Shown here: positions 30,149 through 33,590 of the stretch, piece by piece
Layout: each line of letters opens with the position of its first letter
Position numbering within the stretch: the first letter of the stretch is position 1
IMG/VR virus record: IMGVR_UViG_3300037119_008521
Location: 1 to 33,590 of that record
Origin: a virus
Length of the DNA stretch: 33,590 bases
Strand: one strand, 5' to 3'
Translations under genes and position numbers: made by a program
Notes under the pieces: model-generated
What the model was told of the DNA's origin: nothing
The model's database searches: none
Seen by the model: the letters and a program-made list of their open reading frames with translations, nothing else

Positions 30149-30460
30149 ATGTCAACCAAAAGAGAAGATAAGAAAAACGCCAAATACCAACAAGTCCAGG
30201 CCTTGCGCGCAAGTGGTGTGTCCCTCACTGAAGCATGCCGCAAGGCGCATATGGGGCTCTCCACGTACTACAAACTAAACCGACCCGCGAAAACAGGCTT
30301 CAGCTCTCTTGCTGAACATGTTGTACCAACCGTCAACATCATCGACGCCGGTGGAACCAAAAGAGCTCCAATCAAACGCACAGTCACAACATCAAAAGTC
30401 TTCATCATCTGCACCACCACCGACAACCTCGCATCCGTACTACAAGGACTGCAATCATGA
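30149..30460 (+). CDS. HTH protein, resolvase/transposase-type helix-turn-helix
   Basis: The 103-residue protein has a basic start (MSTKREDKKNAKYQQVQALR) and a HTH in LRASGVSLTEACRKAHMGLSTYYKL (about 19-43), like those of resolvases and Hin-type proteins. The rest (VNIIDAGGTKRAPIKRTV, SKVFIICTTTDNLASVLQGL) may form a small beta-alpha dimer domain. GAGGAG precedes the ATG. It is the second gene of the Cro-like unit and probably a regulator. Confidence 0.65.
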   Translation: MSTKREDKKNAKYQQVQALRASGVSLTEACRKAHMGLSTYYKLNRPAKTGFSSLAEHVVPTVNIIDAGGTKRAPIKRTVTTSKVFIICTTTDNLASVLQGLQS

Positions 30461-30798
30461 AAGCCGTACACGTAATCCTAAACGCCGACATGCGCACCAT
30501 GCATAAAGGCATGGGAGCACTTCTAGATAAACAAGGTATCAAACGACTTGCCACCGATGAGGCCGTTATCTTCATCAACCGCGCTCGTGATCGCCTGAAG
30601 TCCTACAGCTATAATGGCGTGATTTCATACGTGCGGTTTACTGGAAGCGATAAACGCGCAATCGACCTATCCGCGATTGATGAAATCGCACGAGCGTTCA
30701 ACTCAGATGGCACACTTGATTACAATCGCGCACTTAAGAAACATCTTGAGAAACGCCTCAAGGTAAAGAGCGAGTCTAGTGAACTGGATGTTCTTTGA
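30457..30798 (+). CDS. Unknown protein in the Cro-like operon
   Basis: The 113-residue basic protein has IKRLATDEAVIFINRARDRLKSY, a YVRFTGSDKR strand and a C-terminal helix (NRALKKHLEKRLKVKSE). The ATGA overlap with the previous gene shows co-translation. No family recognised. The basic character fits a nucleic-acid-binding role. Confidence 0.65.
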   Translation: MKAVHVILNADMRTMHKGMGALLDKQGIKRLATDEAVIFINRARDRLKSYSYNGVISYVRFTGSDKRAIDLSAIDEIARAFNSDGTLDYNRALKKHLEKRLKVKSESSELDVL

Positions 30799-30962
30799 GC
30801 ACACAACCTGAAATAGCCGGAATAACCCTACTGCGTGCACTGTTCGGATTCACTACAGACATGTCTGACGCAGAATGCGTGCTTCAAATATATAGAGAAT
30901 ACGTCAGGCTAGAAGAAAGCCTTCTAGCCATGGCTAAGTACCAAGGGGTAGCTGCCCAGTAA
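30795..30962 (+). CDS. Small protein with TTG start
   Basis: The frame runs from TTG at 30795 to TAA at 30962 and gives 55 residues (MSTQPEIAGITLLRALFGF, ending MAKYQGVAAQ). It is helical with an acidic middle (TDMSDAECVLQIYREYVRLEESLL). The TTG overlaps the preceding TGA (TTGA), continuing the coupled arrangement of this unit. The sequence looks like a real protein, though short. Confidence 0.5.
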   Translation: MSTQPEIAGITLLRALFGFTTDMSDAECVLQIYREYVRLEESLLAMAKYQGVAAQ

Positions 30963-30982
30963 CTACCTGCGGCGCATCCCGC

Positions 30983-31159
30983 CTACCAAGGCAAATGACC
31001 ATTAAGGCCAAACGCACGTATCAAATAAAACACCACCGCAACAACCACCACCACGTTAAAGATATTCTTCATACGCGCATCCATCGGCACGATACTGTTC
31101 ACCGCCCATAATAGAACGCCTACGACAATAAGAAATACTAATATACCTATGATACTCAT
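30983..31159 (-). CDS. Small two-span membrane protein
   Basis: The 58-residue protein has two membrane spans: IIGILVFLIVVGVLLWAV (3-20) and NVVVVVAVVFYLIRAF (35-50). A loop with SIVPMDARMKNIF joins them and the end is GLNGHLPW. The pattern P-M-x-x-x-[IM]-K-N followed by a valine-rich span occurs in widely distributed small bacterial and phage membrane proteins. A TATACT box (31172-31167) lies exactly 6 bases before the ATG and there is no ribosome site, suggesting a leaderless mRNA. The longer open frame to 31300 would run into the structured RNA locus and is rejected. Confidence 0.72.
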   Translation of the reverse strand: MSIIGILVFLIVVGVLLWAVNSIVPMDARMKNIFNVVVVVAVVFYLIRAFGLNGHLPW

Positions 31160-31191
31160 CGAGGCAGTATAGCCTACTTGCAGCAATGTGC

Positions 31192-31221
31192 TTGTTAAGT
31201 TTAGTTCACTTGTGATATCTG
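31192..31221 (+). promoter_or_regulatory. Candidate promoter for the structured RNA
   Basis: TTGTTA (31192-31197) and TATCTG (31216-31221), preceded by TGA (an extended -10), are 18 bases apart. Transcription would begin near 31228, exactly where the first predicted helix begins. Confidence 0.4.
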
Positions 31222-31227
31222 TGGGGG

Positions 31228-31473
31228 GTGCAAGGTGCATGTGAAGCTGTGGTGAGCAAGTACCTTCGGGTAAGATTAGCGCCACTGGAAACATGCACAA
31301 GGTCGGGTCATGGCCGATACCTTGTCATCGCCGGAGTCGCGCCCCGCCTTGCACATTGTGGTAGTCCCGCAAGGGCCAAATGGCTTAAGCCGGGTGTGAA
31401 GCCATATTGGCGAAAGCCTCTGATCTCTCACCCGGTGCCACTCTATCCTCTGTCAAGTTCTTTTTACTGGCAC
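31228..31473 (+). ncRNA. Candidate structured non-coding RNA, unknown class
   Basis: There is no convincing gene here, but many exact complementary segments. P1 is GTGCAAGG (31228-31235) with CCTTGCAC (31347-31354). P2 is GTGCATGT (31235-31242) with ACATGCAC (31291-31298). P3 is GTGG/CCAC (31249-31252/31282-31285) around TACC-TTCG-GGTA (31261-31272). P4 is AAGGT/ACCTT plus CGG/CCG (31299-31323). CCC-GCAA-GGG is at 31366-31375. A 12-pair helix joins 31375-31386 to 31399-31411 with one bulge. CCGGGTG (31390-31396) pairs with CACCCGG (31429-31435), which forms a pseudoknot with the 12-pair helix. GTGCCA pairs with TGGCAC (31435-31440/31468-31473). Three stable tetraloops (UUCG, GCAA, GAAA) occur only on the + strand, which sets the orientation. 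Some helices compete, so the exact fold is open. No tmRNA, RNase P, group I or hammerhead core was recognised. Confidence 0.75.
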
Positions 31474-31496
31474 AATATAACGCTGCGTGGTATAGC
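31467..31496 (+). promoter_or_regulatory. Extended -10 promoter for the 31503 gene
   Basis: TGGTATAGC (31488-31496) is an extended -10 box. CTGGCA (31467-31472) lies 18 bases upstream. The box ends 6 bases before the ATG at 31503, so a leaderless transcript is expected. A second box, TATAAC (31476-31481), could serve as an alternative with a leader of about 15 bases. Confidence 0.5.
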
Positions 31497-31502
31497 CGCC
31501 AT

Positions 31503-31712
31503 ATGAACGAACTCGATATCCACCTTCGGGTAAAGAACTACCTCGCGTTCCTAGAGTTCCACCCCAACGGACACACCGTCGAACAACTCGTAGCCATCAT
31601 CAACAATGACCCCGCCACCACCAATGAAGAAAAACAACGCATCATAAAAGATATGATCGAAACACTAGAGCGCGGCGGCGGTAGGCGATACGCTATTCCA
31701 CTTCGGAAGTAA
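31503..31712 (+). CDS. Small helical protein, unknown
   Basis: The 69-residue protein starts MNELDIHLRVKNYLAFLEF and contains HTVEQLVAIINNDPATTNEEKQ followed by a helix and a basic C-terminus (GGGRRYAIPLRK). The layout is reminiscent of a small winged-helix fold, but no family is certain. A longer frame to 31407 overlaps the structured RNA and is rejected because the ATG at 31503 stands right behind a promoter. No ribosome site. Confidence 0.62.
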   Translation: MNELDIHLRVKNYLAFLEFHPNGHTVEQLVAIINNDPATTNEEKQRIIKDMIETLERGGGRRYAIPLRK

Positions 31713-31718
31713 GGCCCG

Positions 31719-31934
31719 ATGAACACTAAACCAAAATCCACCTGGATCATCTTCTACAGATTCCACCACGAGAAGACCTACAGACCCACACCCGCCATAT
31801 GCACCACCACCAAGGCCCTTGCGCAGTTCATGAATGATATGAAAAAAGACTGCACCTTTAAGATCACGCGGGCGCGCGTATCGTACACAGCGCTTAGTAA
31901 GTCAGATACATCCGCACTACTGGCTAGTATCTAG
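31719..31934 (+). CDS. Small basic protein, unknown
   Basis: The 71-residue protein starts MNTKPKSTWIIFYRFHHEK. It has a beta strand near the start and a helix (TTKALAQFMNDMKKD) and is basic overall. It follows the previous gene by 6 bases with AAGG just upstream of the ATG. Function unknown. It ends 4 bases before the convergent lysozyme gene. Confidence 0.58.
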   Translation: MNTKPKSTWIIFYRFHHEKTYRPTPAICTTTKALAQFMNDMKKDCTFKITRARVSYTALSKSDTSALLASI

Positions 31935-31938
31935 CCCC

Positions 31939-32607
31939 TTACAACCGCAACTCTATAGCCGCCACGCACGCACGCCTGAGATACGGATTAATCTCCTTGC
32001 GAAGTACTGGCCCATGATGATCTGTTCTGAAGCGTAGGAGCTTTGCTGTAAACTCCAAGGCAAACGTGTGGTTTGACTTCGTATCAGTAATAAACTGCCT
32101 GCAGGTGGTGATACCATGAGCTGCCATAATAGCCTTTAAACTATCCGATACGGGCTTAAGGCTGCGCGCATTACAGCTTGTCTGAAATATCCCACTCTCC
32201 ATCGTCTCATTACTAGTGTTCGATGCTGAGCGATCCCTACCCTCGTTCCAATCCCACGAACTCTCACGGGCTGCGAGTATGATAAGAGACTCTGCCATCA
32301 CTGCACGTCTATGCGTGATGGATGTATATGGACCAAGCTGAGGCAGCACGCTGTTATAAATATCCATCTTGGAGTCGTTTGGCTCAAAGTACTCTGGGGA
32401 TGCAGAATGCACCCATTTAACAATATCCTCAACCACCAATGGGGGAGGAGAGCCACGCTCTGGCACGTACTTCAAACACGCACTCATATCACCTTGCTTA
32501 AGGGCTGGTGGCGCTAAGGTCGCACAACTCTGCAGACCAAGCAGCAAGAACGTCACCACCACTATCAGTACCAAGATAAGCCAATCACGCACTTCTACAT
32601 TATTCAT
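31939..32607 (-). CDS. Lipoprotein lysozyme / transglycosylase-like protein
   Basis: The protein of 222 residues has a charged start (MNNVEVRDW), a hydrophobic segment (LILVLIVVVTFLLLG) and a lipobox LQSC with C28, followed by Ala, so an outer-membrane lipoprotein is likely. The catalytic-looking core is ESLIILAARESSWDWNEGRD with E115. It is followed by SNETMESGIFQTSCN at 132-146, a pattern like the E ... E-S-G-x-F-Q of lysozyme-fold transglycosylases. It probably cleaves the glycan strand of peptidoglycan. The ATG overlaps the stop of the amidase gene by one base. A SAR-type anchor is an alternative to lipidation. Confidence 0.72.
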   Translation of the reverse strand: MNNVEVRDWLILVLIVVVTFLLLGLQSCATLAPPALKQGDMSACLKYVPERGSPPPLVVEDIVKWVHSASPEYFEPNDSKMDIYNSVLPQLGPYTSITHRRAVMAESLIILAARESSWDWNEGRDRSASNTSNETMESGIFQTSCNARSLKPVSDSLKAIMAAHGITTCRQFITDTKSNHTFALEFTAKLLRFRTDHHGPVLRKEINPYLRRACVAAIELRL

Positions 32608-33230
32608 CACGCCTTCATCCCTATATACTCAATCGCAGCCTCAACTAAACACCGTGCATATTCTGCCCGCTTATCCTTTAACAGCCCTGCATCGGTGGTG
32701 TTATCTCCAAACAACGGCTCCACAAGGCAACTTGTCACCTTCACACTTGCCAGATTCGATCCACCACGACCTACCGTGCGATCCTTTAATCCGCGATCTG
32801 GACGCTTGAACAGCTCCACCATCCTCCGCTGGCAAATGCCGGCAAATAACTTATTATCCGCTTCCCGCGTGTCATACAGCGTCTCTGTGCCAGAGGCAGA
32901 TCCATTATACGCATTAAAATGCAGCTCGATCGCACAGCCCTTGTTGCCGTATTCCGCCACAATAGTATTCGCCGTTGTTCCAATCGCCGATGTGCTTGAT
33001 CCATGTTTATTTAATATCGTACAATTAAGGCCTCTTGTTTTTGCGTAGGCTGCCATATCATTTGCCACCATCGTGTTGTACGGATATTCGTACATCGATA
33101 ACGGAGCCACGCCATATGCGCCCTTATCCGTTCCAAGCCCATGGCCAATTATCACCACTAATACGCCACTTGGAGCTTTGGGTTTTCCAAGGGATGCTAG
33201 GAATTTATCAATTGCTGGACAGAATGACAT
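32607..33230 (-). CDS. N-acetylmuramoyl-L-alanine amidase (endolysin)
   Basis: The 207-residue protein has the Amidase_3 (AmiC-type) layout. The first zinc ligand is H30 in VVIIGHGLG, followed by E48 in SMYEYP. The third ligand is H104 in CAIELHFNAYNG, and the catalytic Glu is E171 in SCLVEPLFGDN. It lacks a signal peptide, so a holin or other export route is needed. It would cut the amide between MurNAc and L-Ala. Its gene joins directly to the lipoprotein lysozyme, and together they form the lysis cassette. The first ATG (33230) overlaps the preceding stop. Confidence 0.87.
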   Translation of the reverse strand: MSFCPAIDKFLASLGKPKAPSGVLVVIIGHGLGTDKGAYGVAPLSMYEYPYNTMVANDMAAYAKTRGLNCTILNKHGSSTSAIGTTANTIVAEYGNKGCAIELHFNAYNGSASGTETLYDTREADNKLFAGICQRRMVELFKRPDRGLKDRTVGRGGSNLASVKVTSCLVEPLFGDNTTDAGLLKDKRAEYARCLVEAAIEYIGMKA

Positions 33231-33520
33231 TAGTGACTCTCCTCTGTTCCAATGGGGGCGGGGGGCAGGGCCACGCCCGCTGGATCTGCATCACTTGCGA
33301 TCTGGGCTGACTCATCCATATCAAGCATATCACCTATCATCGCTAGAATGAGCGCGTGGGGTTCTTGTCGTTCACAGGCGGCAATCGTCTGGCGCAGGGT
33401 ATGCACTAGGATCACCTGTTTTTTTATGAGCTGGGTGGTCTCTGTTTTTAGAGCTGCATCGTCGTCACTGGTGATGTGCAGTTTTTGGGATTTTTGGGCT
33501 AGTCGGTTTTTGTAGGTCAT
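33230..33520 (-). CDS. Unknown protein upstream of the endolysin
   Basis: The 96-residue protein starts MTYKNRLAQKSQKLHITSDDDAALK and is helical (TTQLIKKQVILVHTLRQTIAACER). Its end is acidic and Pro/Ala-rich. There is no ribosome site before the ATG at 33520 and no membrane segment. It is the first gene of the lysis unit, so it may regulate lysis, but nothing in the sequence shows this. The remaining 33521-33590 is AT-rich, with a run of T on the + strand and a TATACT-like box, and no gene. Confidence 0.6.
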   Translation of the reverse strand: MTYKNRLAQKSQKLHITSDDDAALKTETTQLIKKQVILVHTLRQTIAACERQEPHALILAMIGDMLDMDESAQIASDADPAGVALPPAPIGTEESH

Positions 33521-33590
33521 ATGGGGTTTAATTTAGGTGGTGAAATTTTTTTTTGATAGTGGAATATACTAATAATTATTCTTAGTGGCG

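Noticed and set aside
31160-31300. Longer N-terminus of the small membrane protein
   Set aside because: The ATG at 31159 has a -10 box 6 bases upstream and begins the membrane span; the extension runs through the RNA locus and its promoter.
31221-31473. tmRNA, RNase P RNA, group I intron or hammerhead ribozyme
   Set aside because: No tag reading frame, no tRNA-like end, no conserved RNase P or group I core strings and no CUGANGA...GAAA core were seen.
31228-31506. 92-codon frame across the structured RNA
   Set aside because: Its composition is odd (many Arg, Pro, Cys), it has no ribosome site, and the same bases form extensive helices.
1-33590. tRNA genes, CRISPR arrays and integration sites
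   Set aside because: No tRNA-like arms outside genes, no regularly spaced repeats, and no integrase or flanking direct repeats were found by eye.

Overview
The window reads as most of the genome of a tailed double-stranded DNA phage with a short-tail, P22-like head and portal plan. It could also be a prophage, but no integrase, attachment site or host gene is visible. Three predicted lipoproteins with lipoboxes, an amidase and a lipoprotein lysozyme point to a Gram-negative host. Nothing in the sequence names the host further. No tRNA, rRNA, CRISPR array or insertion sequence was found.

Layout. (1) 1-5219, mostly + strand: a DNA-metabolism cluster with an SF2 helicase carrying a zinc ribbon, a VRR-NUC nuclease, an HNH/NUMOD-type protein, a YqaJ recombination exonuclease, a second HNH nuclease and a zincin-like metallopeptidase. 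One short gene (4038-4238) runs against this cluster. (2) 5261-25951, all - strand and read from right to left: dNMP kinase, possible small terminase, large terminase, portal, scaffold, major capsid protein followed by a terminator, two candidate decoration proteins, small membrane and lipoprotein genes, a large tail fibre, a tail nozzle-like protein, a head-tail adaptor, and internal or ejection-type proteins. One of the internal proteins ends in a Hint (intein-like) domain. (3) 26096-29883: a block of about a dozen small overlapping - strand genes of mostly unknown function, including an Xre-type regulator. It is headed by a 28-codon membrane mini-ORF and a lipoprotein papain-like protease. 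(4) 29891-30962, + strand: a Cro-like protein, a second HTH protein and two small genes behind a symmetric divergent promoter/operator region. (5) 30983-31934: a small membrane protein, a long non-coding stretch that folds into a highly structured RNA with stable tetraloops and a possible pseudoknot, and two small + genes. (6) 31939-33520, - strand: lipoprotein lysozyme, amidase endolysin and an unknown gene.

How it works together. The early cluster supplies recombination and replication functions but shows no polymerase or primase, which may lie outside the window. The long - strand unit builds and packages the virion. The two HTH-containing units around 27.0 and 29.9 kb probably control early gene choice. 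The right-end cassette breaks the envelope.

Most notable points: the undescribed-looking structured RNA at about 31228-31473; the Hint domain on a virion protein; several genes at the head of transcription units whose -10 box lies only 6-7 bases before the ATG, suggesting leaderless mRNAs; and the lipoprotein protease with its overlapping mini-ORF. All function calls come from reading motifs by eye; no database search was run.
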